Positions 32,486-40,654 are shown, numbered from the stretch's first letter. The stretch is DNA of 54,333 nucleotides from UBA9732 sp963621975 (GCA_963621975.1 CAVFGI010000011.1:1-54333), one strand, 5' to 3'. Numbers and translations: made by a program. Notes: a model not told the origin generated them from the sequence alone.

Positions 32486-33076
32486 ATGAAACGCTGTTCA
32501 ATTATTATTCATAGTGTCACCGGAAACTGCTACACAATGGGAATGCATCTTAAAGAAGAACTTGAGAAAAGAAGTGTTGATGCTCGCTTGTACAGAGTTG
32601 AAGATGAAGATTTACATATTCTTGCCAACGAAAATGAGGCAGTAAACAATTGCTATGAAGATATTATGGAACTTCCTATTGCTACCGCTGAAAAGCTGGT
32701 TAAAAGTGATATGATTATCCTTGGATGCCCTTCTGTTTTTGGCAATGTCACAGCAGAAATGAAAACCTTCATTGATGGAACAATCCAAATGTGTAAAGAT
32801 AAGGTCCTTGCAGACAAATTTTTTGCTTGCTTTACAACCTCAAGGCAGTCTGTTTTTGAGGGGGCAAGAACTCTAGACACCCTTATTTACTGGGCACAGA
32901 ACATGGGAATGCTTCATATTCCATTTGGAATTCATGATGAGCTTCCTCTTTGCAATCAACCAGTTCAAGGCATTGTGCATTGCGAAGGAAAAGACGGCTT
33001 AATCTCACCAGCACAACAAATTGGCAATGAGATTGAAGCTTATGCGAATGACCTTGCTTCTTACATTCAAGAATAA
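32486..33076 (+). CDS. Flavodoxin-like/NAD(P)H-dependent oxidoreductase family protein
   Basis: A 196-residue cytoplasmic FMN-binding-fold protein. The phosphate-binding loop HSVTGNCYTMG (near residue 9) fits the flavodoxin S/T-x-T-G-x-T pattern. The second conserved loop is LGCPSVFGNVTAEMKTFIDG (near residue 77), as in WrbA-like quinone reductases, and FTTSRQSVFEGA (near 114) matches the third. AGGAGGAAA lies 6-14 bases before the ATG, and a perfect TATAAT lies at about 32448-32453. It could reduce quinones or act in electron transfer; the substrate is not determinable. It is divergent from the MATE gene and stands alone. Confidence 0.85.
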   Translation: MKRCSIIIHSVTGNCYTMGMHLKEELEKRSVDARLYRVEDEDLHILANENEAVNNCYEDIMELPIATAEKLVKSDMIILGCPSVFGNVTAEMKTFIDGTIQMCKDKVLADKFFACFTTSRQSVFEGARTLDTLIYWAQNMGMLHIPFGIHDELPLCNQPVQGIVHCEGKDGLISPAQQIGNEIEAYANDLASYIQE

Positions 33077-33086
33077 ATTTTCAAAG

Positions 33087-33290
33087 TTAAATTCTTTCTA
33101 CTGAGGTTTTTGCAAAAACATCTGCACTATCATATTCACTCAATTGCATAGCTACCATTGCTGTAACCATAAGAGTACCAGTCAAAACTAGGTCAAAACA
33201 GCATTGAAGAAAAGCATGAAGAAATTTTGACGTGTTCTCTTCTTGTGCTTGTTTCCTTTTATACGAACTTGACAGAGCCTTGTTTGCATT
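33087..33290 (-). pseudogene. Possible gene remnant: 67 open codons without a start
   Basis: On the minus strand a frame stays open from a TAG at 33293-33291 to a TAA at 33089-33087. It has a hydrophobic middle part (CCFDLVLTGTLMVTAMVAM) and ends DVFAKTSVERI. There is no ATG/GTG/TTG with a ribosome-binding site at its head. The stretch overlaps the promoter of the dehydrogenase gene on the other strand, so it is unlikely to be an active full gene. It may be a decayed 3' end or chance. The tail overlaps a TTTTTGCAAAAA palindrome. Confidence 0.2.
33104..33121. repeat. GAGGTTTTTGCAAAAACATC palindrome copy
   Basis: GTTTTTGCAAAAAC (33106-33119) is a perfect 14-base palindrome in the gap after the flavodoxin-like gene. 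It belongs to the same repeat type as 20889-20926. Confidence 0.5.
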
Positions 33291-33297
33291 CTACTAT
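33269..33297 (+). promoter_or_regulatory. Sigma70 promoter for the zinc dehydrogenase gene
   Basis: Perfect -35 TTGACA (33269-33274), 17-nt spacer, TACTAT (33292-33297). The predicted start near 33304 lies inside the operator-like site that follows. Confidence 0.7.
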
Positions 33298-33301
33298 TTC
33301 C

Positions 33302-33329
33302 TTAAGAGGTTTGACGTCTAATGTCTATC
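33302..33329 (+). promoter_or_regulatory. Operator-like site, degenerate copy of the 39458-39485 palindrome
   Basis: GACGTC-TAATGTCTAT (33313-33328) repeats the centre and right arm of the strong palindrome at 39458-39485 with one change; the left arm keeps about 6 of 11 bases. It overlaps the expected transcription start, a repressor position. The likely binder is the GntR-family protein at 35560-36252. Confidence 0.6.
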
Positions 33330-33368
33330 TTTAAAGAAAGAGGTTTATAAACCGCAAAGGGGTGCTTA

Positions 33369-34418
33369 ATGAAAGCATTAGTAATGAGAGAGTATAAACA
33401 TCTAAGTTATGAAGATGTTCCAAAGCCAGAACTCAAAAAAAGAGAAGTTCTTATTAGAGTAAAGGCTTGTTCCGTGTGTGGAAGCGATGTTAAGGGGTTT
33501 GATGGCAGTACGGGACGCAGAAAACCACCCGTTATTATGGGACATGAAGCCTCAGGCGTAATTGTTAAGTGTGCAGAAGGGGTAAAAAATCATAAACCAG
33601 GTGATAGAGTAACTTTTGATTCCACAGTTTACTGTAATGAGTGTGAAATGTGCAAAGCTGGAAAAGTTAATCTCTGTGTCAATAGACAGGTTTTGGGCGT
33701 TTCGTGTGAAGAATATAATAGACAGGGATGTTTTGCAGAATATGTTGCTCTTCCAGAGTATATTCTCTATGACATACCAGACAATGTAACTTATGTTCAG
33801 GCTGCAATGATAGAACCACTCTCTGTAGCTTATCACGCTGCAACTAGAACACAAATAAAAGCAGGAGCCAGTGTTGTTATATTTGGTATTGGAACCATAG
33901 GACTATTAACACTTCAAGTTGTTAAAAGTTTTGGAGCAAAACAAATTATTGCCGTTGATATAGATAATAAAAGATTGGAATTAGCAAAGAAGAATGGCGC
34001 AACAGCAGTGGTTAATTCCAAGGAATCTAATGCCCTTGAACAAATTCTAGATCTAACACACAACAAAGAAGGTTTAGATATTGCAATTGATGCAACAGGA
34101 ATAGATATAACTGCTAATATGTGCATCAAAAGCGTACATCTTGATGGAAAGGTCATTCTTATTGGAAATGTAGTACCAAAAATAGAGTTTCCTCTTCAGT
34201 ATGTTGTAACTCATCAAATTAGTCTGTTTGGTTCCTGTGCCTCTGCTGGAGAATATCCTCAATGTCTTGATTTAATTTCTTCAGGAAAGGTTGAAGTGGA
34301 CAGCATGATTAGTAAAGCCATTCCTTTGTCTGATGGAGATAAATGGATGCATAAAATTTATAACCACGAAGACGAACTAACAAAGATTGTTTTTCTCTGT
34401 GATGAGAACCAAAAATAA
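33369..34418 (+). CDS. Zinc-dependent alcohol/polyol dehydrogenase (MDR family)
   Basis: A medium-chain NAD(P)-dependent dehydrogenase of 349 residues, similar to sorbitol/threonine/galactitol-phosphate dehydrogenases. Catalytic zinc ligands are in CSVCGSDVKGFDG (Cys near 37) and the GHEASGVIV segment. The structural zinc cysteines are CNECEMCKAGKVNLC (near 93). The Rossmann loop is VIFGIGTIGLLTLQV (near 170), followed by AVDIDNKRLELAKKNGA, an Asp that favours NAD over NADP. AAAGGGG lies upstream of the ATG. It is the first gene of a two-gene plus-strand unit under the operator-like site, and probably oxidises a sugar or sugar-acid intermediate for the aldolase pathway; the substrate is not determined. 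Confidence 0.9.
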   Translation: MKALVMREYKHLSYEDVPKPELKKREVLIRVKACSVCGSDVKGFDGSTGRRKPPVIMGHEASGVIVKCAEGVKNHKPGDRVTFDSTVYCNECEMCKAGKVNLCVNRQVLGVSCEEYNRQGCFAEYVALPEYILYDIPDNVTYVQAAMIEPLSVAYHAATRTQIKAGASVVIFGIGTIGLLTLQVVKSFGAKQIIAVDIDNKRLELAKKNGATAVVNSKESNALEQILDLTHNKEGLDIAIDATGIDITANMCIKSVHLDGKVILIGNVVPKIEFPLQYVVTHQISLFGSCASAGEYPQCLDLISSGKVEVDSMISKAIPLSDGDKWMHKIYNHEDELTKIVFLCDENQK

Positions 34419-34428
34419 AGAGGATTTT

Positions 34429-35565
34429 ATGGAAAAAGTAAGAACGGCAGTTATTGGTTGTGGAAAAGTTGGGCATTTTCATGCTAATGCACTTAAAAAT
34501 CTACCAAATAGCGAATTAGTAGCCTGTTTTGGTAGAGACCCCATAAAAACAAATGCTTTTGCCTCACAATACGGCATCAAAAGTTATACCAATCTTAAGA
34601 AAATGATTAAAGAACAGAATGTTCAAGCGGTGGCCATTTGCACTCCTCATCCTGCTCATGCTCAGTATGCGATACAGTGTTGTGAACTTGGTGTTCATGT
34701 TGCAATTGAAAAACCACTGGCATCTTCTCTTGAAGATTGCGATGCAATAATTAAAGCAAAAAATGAGAACAATGTAATAGGAACAACCATTTGCCAACGC
34801 CGTTTTTATAAACCTTCAATACGAGTAAAACAAGCTATTGTAGATGGAAAAATAGGAAAACCAATTCTTGGAACTGTTAACATGCTAGGATGGCGAAGTA
34901 TGGAATATTACGCAAGTGACCCTTGGCGTGGAACATGGAAAGGAGAAGGAGGTGGCGTTCTAATTAATCAGGCTCCTCATCAAATAGATCTACTATTGTG
35001 GTACATGGGGGACATTGATGAAATGTATGGCATGTGGGACACTTTAAACCATCCAGATTTAGAAGTAGAAGATACTGCCATGGCTGTTATTAAATTCAAG
35101 AACGGCGCATTTGGAAATATTGTTGTCAGCAATTCACAAAACCCTGCTCTTTTTGGAAATGTTCGAGTTCACGGCTCAAATGGTGCAAGTATTGGAGTTC
35201 AAACTGACGGAGGAGCAATGTTTATAGCAGGAGTTTCTGGCATTGCAGAACCCCCTGTAAATGACATTTGGACAATTCCAAGAGAAGCAGAACTTTTGCC
35301 TCAGTATAAGAAGGAAGATAGCGAATATTTTAATTCTCATCCAGAAGGAAATTACTATCATATTCTTCAACTAAAGGATTTCCTTGATGCAATTCAAAAT
35401 AAAAAACTCCCCTTAGTTTCTTTAGAGGATGGAAGAAAAACCGTTGAGCTTATTACCGGCATTTATAGATCCTACAGAGACCACAAACCAATTAAATTTC
35501 CACTGCAACCAGAATATAGTAACGACTATGATGGGCGTTTCTGTAGAAAAACCTCTTCCTTATAA
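34429..35565 (+). CDS. Gfo/Idh/MocA-family oxidoreductase
   Basis: A 378-residue NAD(P)-dependent sugar dehydrogenase-like enzyme. The N-terminal Rossmann motif is AVIGCGKVGHFHANAL (near residue 7), and the catalytic/cofactor EKP motif is VAIEKPLASSLEDCD (near 96). The C-terminal substrate domain includes INQAPHQIDLLLWYMGD (near 182), with the conserved His/Asp pair. The start at 34429 follows AAGAGGA and lies 10 bases past the previous stop; an upstream in-frame ATG inside the preceding gene is rejected. It ends overlapping the convergent gntR gene by six bases. With the zinc dehydrogenase it probably converts an imported sugar or inositol-like compound. Confidence 0.9.
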   Translation: MEKVRTAVIGCGKVGHFHANALKNLPNSELVACFGRDPIKTNAFASQYGIKSYTNLKKMIKEQNVQAVAICTPHPAHAQYAIQCCELGVHVAIEKPLASSLEDCDAIIKAKNENNVIGTTICQRRFYKPSIRVKQAIVDGKIGKPILGTVNMLGWRSMEYYASDPWRGTWKGEGGGVLINQAPHQIDLLLWYMGDIDEMYGMWDTLNHPDLEVEDTAMAVIKFKNGAFGNIVVSNSQNPALFGNVRVHGSNGASIGVQTDGGAMFIAGVSGIAEPPVNDIWTIPREAELLPQYKKEDSEYFNSHPEGNYYHILQLKDFLDAIQNKKLPLVSLEDGRKTVELITGIYRSYRDHKPIKFPLQPEYSNDYDGRFCRKTSSL

Positions 35566-36252
35566 GTTTTCCTTCCTTTTAATGATGAACTCTTTGTTTC
35601 TCATTAGGTGTGTTCTCATAAAGGCTTCTGCTGCAAAAGAGTTGTGGTTTTTTATCTGTTGCCAAATTTGTTGATGGTCTAACATTGACTCTGCAAGAAG
35701 AGTCTTTTGAGTATACTCTGTGATTTCAGGAATAGACTTTGCAAGTATTGGAAATATAAGTTCTACAACACGGTTATGAGACATTTTTGCAATTTGAGAA
35801 TGGAATTCAATATCCAAAGGAACTGTATCTTCTCCTTGTTTGTATTTCTCTTCAAGCGCTCTAGCAATATTTGATAGAAGTTCTATCTCTTCCTCTGTTG
35901 CGTTCTCAGCAGCAATAGCAGCCAAAGAAGGTTCAAGAATCTCCCTAATTTGTATTAAATCAAAAACAAGTTTCTCCTTGTCTTCTATGAATCTAAAGCC
36001 AAGAGGATCTTCTGAGATCCCAGGATTAGGAGACACAAAAGTACCAACCCCACGTTGAATTGTTACAATATTCTCAGTATTTAAAATCCTTACAGCTTCT
36101 CTGACAGTCCCTCTGCTTACACCAGTAATTGTACAAAGCTGTGTTTCGTTTGGCAGTTTATCACCACCATGAAGTCCTTGCTTTGTAATATATTCAACAA
36201 TCTTTTCCGCTGCGTACCTAGAAAGAGGTATTCCTGTTTGTGGCATATCCAT
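35560..36252 (-). CDS. GntR-family regulator, FadR subfamily (FCD domain)
   Basis: A transcription factor of 230 residues. The N-terminal winged helix-turn-helix (LPNETQLCTITGVSRGTVREA, split TQLCTITGVS and RGTVREAVRIL, about 30-55) ends in the wing VTIQRGVGTFVSP. The C-terminal helical FCD domain (about 80-225) carries the metal/ligand residues in EFHSQIAKMSHN. FadR-type GntR proteins commonly repress sugar-acid catabolism genes until an intermediate such as a keto-deoxy acid binds. The palindromes at 39458-39485 and 33302-33329 flank its locus and are the likely targets. An AAGGA sits 10 bases before the ATG, just after a 6-bp hairpin (GAGGAG/CTCCTC, 36268-36283) that may influence its translation. 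Confidence 0.9.
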   Translation of the reverse strand: MDMPQTGIPLSRYAAEKIVEYITKQGLHGGDKLPNETQLCTITGVSRGTVREAVRILNTENIVTIQRGVGTFVSPNPGISEDPLGFRFIEDKEKLVFDLIQIREILEPSLAAIAAENATEEEIELLSNIARALEEKYKQGEDTVPLDIEFHSQIAKMSHNRVVELIFPILAKSIPEITEYTQKTLLAESMLDHQQIWQQIKNHNSFAAEAFMRTHLMRNKEFIIKRKENL

Positions 36253-36352
36253 AAAGCATCTTCCTTAGAGGAGTCTTCTCCTCAATCAAATGGCAAAGTA
36301 CCACAAGAAAGATATAAAAATCAATCTATATCCTTTTTCTTAAAAACAAGTG

Positions 36353-37174
36353 TTATCCTTTTACAGCCCCAGCTGTTAAGCCTTTAATAACAAATTTTTG
36401 GAAAATCATCGTAATTACAATTGCAGGAAGCATGATGAAAACAGCTGCCGCCATAACACCGCCCCAGTCAACAGAGGCATAGGACAAGAAGTTGTTTACC
36501 GCAATAGGTAAAGTTCTAGTCTTTTGTCTTGAAAGAACCTGGCTGAACATAAAGTTGTTCCAGCTGAAAATAAAAGAAAGAGTTGTGGCGGTAACAATTC
36601 CAGGAACAGAAAGAGGCAGTATTATACGACAAAAAGTTTTTGTCCTAGTTGCACCATCTATCATTGCACTTTCATCCATTTCAAGAGGAAGACTTCTAAA
36701 GTAAGGCTCCATAGTCCAAATTGTTAAAGGCAATGCAATTAAGATATGAGATAAAATGAGAGCAATATAGCTGTCCATTAAATGCAAACGAGAGAAAATG
36801 ATATACCAAGGCATTAAAAATGAAATTCCTGGCATAAGTCTTGCAACCAAAATAAACAAAGCCACTTTCTTCATGTTGTTTCTAGCAATTGCATATGCAG
36901 CAGGAAGCCCTAACAAAAGAGAAATGGAAACTGCAGTCACTGCTACTATAACAGAATTCTTTAAATATCTAAGAAAATGTTGATTAACAAAAACTGTTCT
37001 GAAGTTTTTTAGAGTAGGCGTAAATTTAAAACGAGGAGGCCATGCAATAATATCTATTTGCGTTTTGAACGCAGACATGGCCATCCAAATTAAAGGAAAA
37101 ATTATGACCAAACAAATAAAACATATAACGAGGTAAAAAACGATAGTTTTTACAGGATTTTTTTTACTAACCAT
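36353..37174 (-). CDS. Carbohydrate ABC transporter permease (MalG/UgpE type)
   Basis: A CUT1-type inner-membrane permease of 273 residues with six helices. The N-terminal helix is followed by the family phrase MAMSAFKTQ (near residue 32), and the EAA loop contacting the ATPase is EMDESAMIDGATRTKTFCRI (near 177). The C-terminus VIKGLTAGAVKG is typical of MalG. It lies one base after the MalF-type gene, so the two are one transcript. No ATPase gene is present in the cluster; a shared MsmX-like ATPase elsewhere would be required. The substrate is probably the sugar or sugar acid handled by the neighbouring dehydrogenases and aldolase. Confidence 0.93.
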   Translation of the reverse strand: MVSKKNPVKTIVFYLVICFICLVIIFPLIWMAMSAFKTQIDIIAWPPRFKFTPTLKNFRTVFVNQHFLRYLKNSVIVAVTAVSISLLLGLPAAYAIARNNMKKVALFILVARLMPGISFLMPWYIIFSRLHLMDSYIALILSHILIALPLTIWTMEPYFRSLPLEMDESAMIDGATRTKTFCRIILPLSVPGIVTATTLSFIFSWNNFMFSQVLSRQKTRTLPIAVNNFLSYASVDWGGVMAAAVFIMLPAIVITMIFQKFVIKGLTAGAVKG

Positions 37175-37175
37175 A

Positions 37176-38087
37176 TTATACCTCCGATAACTTTCTAAGT
37201 TTCATAACTCCAAGACAAAACAGAAGGACCAAGGAGAATAAGAAAATCAAGATAACAGATCCTTCTCCCATAGAGAAGTATTCAAAACTATACTTATAAG
37301 CAAGGATGTTTAAGGTTTCTGAACTGTATCCTGGACCCCCACCTGTCATGCTGTAGATAATATCGTAAGTCTTTAATGCTTCAATAGATCGCAGAATAAC
37401 TGCAGTTAAAATAGTTGGCATTATCATGGGAAGAGTTATCTTAAACAGCGTTTGCCAATAATTTGCGCCATCTACCATTGCACTTTCATAAGGTTCTTCT
37501 GAAATACCCGACAAGCCAGCCATAACTATTAGTGAAATCATTGGAGTCCATTGCCAGACATCGACAATAATTAATGAAGACATAACGGTAGCCGTATTAG
37601 TATGCCATCCGCTTTGTGGAAGCCCGATTGTTTTTAATATGTAATTCAAGAATCCAATAGTTGGGTCATAAAAGAGCGTAAAAAGTAGGCCAACTGCAAC
37701 TGGAGTTGCAACTAACGGCAATAAAAGCATTGTTTTAACAACTCCCTTTCCTTTGAATTCTTTGTTAAGTATCAAAGCTATTATTGTTCCAAATAAGGTT
37801 TCAAAAAAAACGGCTGCAAAAGTAAATAAAAGAGTTCTTCCAAGAGCATCCCAAAAGCGAGGTTCTTTAAAAACTTTTATATAAGATTGAAGCCCAACAA
37901 ACTTCATAGCTCTACCACTGGTAAGAGACCAGTCAGTAAAACTCAAGAAAAATGTATATAAAACAGGAAACACCATTAGAAGACAGACAAAAAGTAGAGC
38001 CGGTGCGGTGTAAATCCATTTATAATGTTTATCAACGAAACTTTGTTTTATTGGAGTTCCTAATGTTGTAGTTTTACTCTTTTTCAT
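37176..38087 (-). CDS. Sugar ABC transporter permease (MalF/UgpA type)
   Basis: The partner CUT1 permease, 303 residues with six helices. The first helix (about 26-50) precedes the segment FFLSFTDWSL, the EAA loop is EEPYESAMVDGANYWQTLFK (near 200), and SMTGGGPGYSSETLNILAY near 255 is the typical last periplasmic loop of the group. Transcription reaches it through a partial terminator located after the binding-protein gene, as in the opp operon. It forms the heterodimeric channel with the following MalG-type gene. Confidence 0.93.
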   Translation of the reverse strand: MKKSKTTTLGTPIKQSFVDKHYKWIYTAPALLFVCLLMVFPVLYTFFLSFTDWSLTSGRAMKFVGLQSYIKVFKEPRFWDALGRTLLFTFAAVFFETLFGTIIALILNKEFKGKGVVKTMLLLPLVATPVAVGLLFTLFYDPTIGFLNYILKTIGLPQSGWHTNTATVMSSLIIVDVWQWTPMISLIVMAGLSGISEEPYESAMVDGANYWQTLFKITLPMIMPTILTAVILRSIEALKTYDIIYSMTGGGPGYSSETLNILAYKYSFEYFSMGEGSVILIFLFSLVLLFCLGVMKLRKLSEV

Positions 38088-38100
38088 TGTTCATATCCAC

Positions 38101-38144
38101 TAAACGAAAACGGGCAGCACAACCCAAAAGAATTAAGCTGCCCG
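38101..38144 (-). terminator. Intra-operon attenuator between binding protein and permease genes
   Basis: GC-rich 8-bp stem CGGGCAGC/GCTGCCCG (38111-38118 and 38137-38144), followed on the minus strand by TTTTCGTTTA. The imperfect T-run and loop of 18 bases suggest partial termination. Confidence 0.65.
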
Positions 38145-38162
38145 AAAAATATCTAGAAATAT

Positions 38163-39437
38163 TTAATATGGGAGATTGTGATACTCGCCATCTGCCTTAA
38201 GAATGTCATCAACCGCAATTGCTTTTTCTGCAGCCATTGAGGCAATCTTTGATGATGTTCCTTTTGAATTAATTGCTTCAATTACAACCTCACCAATAAG
38301 ATCTCTTGCCTTTCCAACAGAGGTGATAAATGGACGGTCATATTGATATCCATTGTCGGCTGCATTTTGTCTAGATGCAACCAACTCTGGGTTCATGTAT
38401 TGTGCTCCATCAACCCAAGCGCTGTTTCTTGCCATTGTAATTGACTGAGCCATGCCTTCAACTGCCATTGCTTTGCTGGTTGCCCATTCTAGGAACTTTT
38501 GAGCAGCTTCTTTATGTTTTGTACCACTGTAAATGCCCATTCCCCAAGAAACAACGTTAAAAGGTTCGTTTCCTTCTGGTCCAGCTGGAAGGTCTGCAAT
38601 ACCAATATCTTCAATAGGAATTGCGCATGTTTCTGGATCAACTACCTGTCCATAGAAGACACAGGCATCTGCCCACATTGCTAAGTATCCAGCTTGGAAA
38701 ATTGGAAGAAGCCCTTCCCAAGAAAGGGAGGTAACGCCCTGAGGTCCATATGTTCCAACTAATCTTCCATAATATTTAATGGCTTCAACAGCTTCTGGAC
38801 TGTCAAACACAGCTTCACCGTTTTCAATATAACGTCCACCATACTGATAAATGAAAGAAGAGAGCTGAGTTACAGATGCCGCACCCTTTCCTCTTGCTCC
38901 AAAACCTGCAACGCCATCTTTTGTCAATGCTTTTGCAGCGGCTTCGAGTTCTTCAAAGTTCGTTGGAACTTCAATTCCCGCAGCCCTAAAGAGGTCCTTT
39001 CTGTAATAGAGAACTTGCCACTCTGTTACGAGAGGAACTAGGTAAGGGATTCCATCTTTAACTCCCACATTCACGTTTGCTTCTGGATAATCAGAAAAAT
39101 CATAAGATTCTAGAGACTGATACCATCCGTTTTTAATAAACATAAGTCCCTCGTTTAGAGGTCTTGTCATGAAAACATCAACAGTTGAGCCTCCTGCAGA
39201 GAATTCCGTTGTTAGTTGTTTGGATAGCTCAGATTCCTGAAGTTGTTCCGTTTCTACCTTGATTCCTGTTTCGCTTTCAAACTCAGAAAGATGTTCTAGA
39301 ATCAAATTCCCATACGGGTGATTTGCTAGCATTACACGGATTGTTTCCTGTTTTCCAGAGCTTTCAGCATTTCCGGCTGCAAACATTATAGATAGCACGC
39401 AGGCTAACATCATGAGTACAATAGTTAGTTTCTTCAT
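38163..39437 (-). CDS. Extracellular sugar-binding protein of an ABC transporter (family 1)
   Basis: A periplasmic substrate-binding protein of 424 residues. The signal peptide (about 20 residues, LTIVLMMLACVLSIMFAA) is followed by a GNAESS linker as in many spirochaetal binding proteins; the cysteine at about residue 13 is a poor lipobox. SBP family 1 features include FESETGIKVETEQL (near 50), VDVFMTRP (near 80), YLVPLVTEWQVLYYRKDLF (near 125) and a middle region with GLLPIFQAGYLAMWADA. GGAGCGG lies upstream of the ATG. It is transcribed from a promoter overlapped by the 28-bp palindrome, and so is probably the most strongly regulated gene of the locus. Confidence 0.93.
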   Translation of the reverse strand: MKKLTIVLMMLACVLSIMFAAGNAESSGKQETIRVMLANHPYGNLILEHLSEFESETGIKVETEQLQESELSKQLTTEFSAGGSTVDVFMTRPLNEGLMFIKNGWYQSLESYDFSDYPEANVNVGVKDGIPYLVPLVTEWQVLYYRKDLFRAAGIEVPTNFEELEAAAKALTKDGVAGFGARGKGAASVTQLSSFIYQYGGRYIENGEAVFDSPEAVEAIKYYGRLVGTYGPQGVTSLSWEGLLPIFQAGYLAMWADACVFYGQVVDPETCAIPIEDIGIADLPAGPEGNEPFNVVSWGMGIYSGTKHKEAAQKFLEWATSKAMAVEGMAQSITMARNSAWVDGAQYMNPELVASRQNAADNGYQYDRPFITSVGKARDLIGEVVIEAINSKGTSSKIASMAAEKAIAVDDILKADGEYHNLPY

Positions 39438-39457
39438 TTTCCGCTCCTTTTTTGTTC

Positions 39458-39485
39458 TATAGACATTAGACGTTTAATGTCTATA
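39458..39485. promoter_or_regulatory. 28-bp perfect inverted repeat, probable GntR/FadR-type operator
   Basis: TATAGACATTA (39458-39468), six bases GACGTT, then TAATGTCTATA (39475-39485): 11-bp perfect arms. It lies at and just downstream of the expected start point of the binding-protein promoter. A related copy is at 33302-33329. Confidence 0.75.
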
Positions 39486-39488
39486 AAA

Positions 39489-39516
39489 GTATTACACAGA
39501 AAAACTCAGAAGGCAA
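39489..39516 (-). promoter_or_regulatory. Sigma70-like promoter for the binding-protein operon
   Basis: On the minus strand: TTGCCT (39516-39511), 16-nt spacer, TAATAC (39494-39489). The expected start near 39482 falls inside the palindrome, a classic repressor overlap. Confidence 0.55.
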
Positions 39517-39560
39517 CCTTTTTAGTTTGATAACATGATAATTAGGCTTTGCAAAACGAG

Positions 39561-40226
39561 CTATGCAAAGTTTTTTGCAAAAACCTCTGCTATAGAAACA
39601 AAAACTTGTGCTCTGCGAGCAATCTCTTCCCAGTCTCCGGAAGCAATAAGCTTTTTGTCTGTAAGGCGTCCACTTATGCCGGCGCCTTTTATGCCAAGAT
39701 TTAAAAAGGAGGCAAAGTTATCTTCTGTGATACCAGCCGTAGCAATGATGTTAACATGGTTAATAGGAGCTAGAATATCTTTGACATAGTTAAGCCCCAA
39801 AGTTGCCGTGGGAAACAATTTTACAAAATCTGCTCCAAGTTCATGTGCTTGTAAAATCTCGGTTGGAGTCATAGCGCCTGGAATAGAAACCATTCCTCTT
39901 TCTTTGGTACGTGTTATGACTTTGTTATTTGTATTAGGAGAAACAATATACCTAGCTCCTACCTCGTAAGCAACTTGAACCTGTTCTTCTGTTAAAACAG
40001 TACCTGCTCCTGCATAAAACTCGCCTTCAAAAAGACTGTTAAGCAATCTAATTGCTTCTGCAGTTTTTTCTAGACAGAGTGGGTCCGTTTGGTCAAAAGT
40101 AACTTCAATTAATCTAATTCCACCTTTATAGAGAGCTTTGGCAAGATTCTTCAAATCTTCTCCATAAGTACCTCTAACAATAGCGATAATCTTCTTTTCC
40201 AAAATCGTATCCAATAAATTGTGCAT
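39561..40226 (-). CDS. eda: 2-dehydro-3-deoxy-phosphogluconate/4-hydroxy-2-oxoglutarate aldolase
   Basis: The KDPG/KHG aldolase cleaves 2-keto-3-deoxy-6-phosphogluconate to pyruvate and glyceraldehyde 3-phosphate in the cytoplasm; it is the last step of Entner-Doudoroff and hexuronate catabolism. The protein has 221 residues, the usual size. Key segments are IAIVRGTYGEDL (near 12), GIRLIEVTFDQTDP (Glu near 38), YAGAGTVLT (near 72), the Schiff-base Lys in GADFVKLFPTATLG (near 132) and IATAGITEDNF (near 160). AAGGAAAACA precedes the ATG. It lies 123 bases upstream of the binding-protein gene. Its last codons (AEVFAKNFA) overlap a TTTTTGCAAAAA palindrome. A KDG kinase is not adjacent. Confidence 0.93.
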   Translation of the reverse strand: MHNLLDTILEKKIIAIVRGTYGEDLKNLAKALYKGGIRLIEVTFDQTDPLCLEKTAEAIRLLNSLFEGEFYAGAGTVLTEEQVQVAYEVGARYIVSPNTNNKVITRTKERGMVSIPGAMTPTEILQAHELGADFVKLFPTATLGLNYVKDILAPINHVNIIATAGITEDNFASFLNLGIKGAGISGRLTDKKLIASGDWEEIARRAQVFVSIAEVFAKNFA

Positions 40227-40357
40227 TGTTTTCCTTCTTCTTTGTAAAAACCATCAGAAATAGTATATCATTTTCCTATCTTTTTTTGAGCAACTTGGAA
40301 AATTTATGAGATGAAGTTTTAAAAATGTGCTATGATTTGCAAAAAGGACAAATAAAC

Positions 40358-40654
40358 ATGGAAATTACAAAAAAATTTGATGGAACTAAACTTTGCGTAT
40401 CAGTTGAAGGAAGATTAGATACTACAACAGCACCAAAGCTTGAAAGTGAAGTAGGAAGTAGCCTTGACGGGATTACAAGCCTTGTTTTTGATTTTAAAAA
40501 TTTGGAATACATCTCCTCTGCAGGATTGAGAGTTCTTCTTTCAATGCAGAAAAAAATGAACAAACAGGGCAAAATGAAAGTAATCAATGCAAATGAAACA
40601 ATCATTGAGATTTTCGAAGTCACTGGCTTTATTGATATATTAACAATTGAATAA
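40358..40654 (+). CDS. STAS-domain anti-sigma factor antagonist (SpoIIAA/RsbV-like)
   Basis: A 98-residue single-domain protein. GRLDTTTAPKLESEV (near 22) and DFKNLEYISSAGLRVLLSM (near 46) are the STAS signatures; the serine in YISSAGLR is the usual phosphorylation site for RsbW-type kinases, reversed by SpoIIE-type phosphatases. The start at 40358 follows AAAAGGAC by eight bases; an in-frame ATG at 40325 lacks a ribosome-binding site. It is a plausible third component for the kinase/phosphatase pair at 10.8-12.8 kb, although it is encoded 28 kb away and other such proteins may exist in the genome. It is a single gene, divergent from eda. Confidence 0.92.
   Translation: MEITKKFDGTKLCVSVEGRLDTTTAPKLESEVGSSLDGITSLVFDFKNLEYISSAGLRVLLSMQKKMNKQGKMKVINANETIIEIFEVTGFIDILTIE

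Noticed and set aside
40325..40357. 11-codon N-terminal extension of the STAS protein
   Set aside because: No ribosome-binding site upstream of 40325, while AAAAGGAC is correctly spaced for the ATG at 40358.
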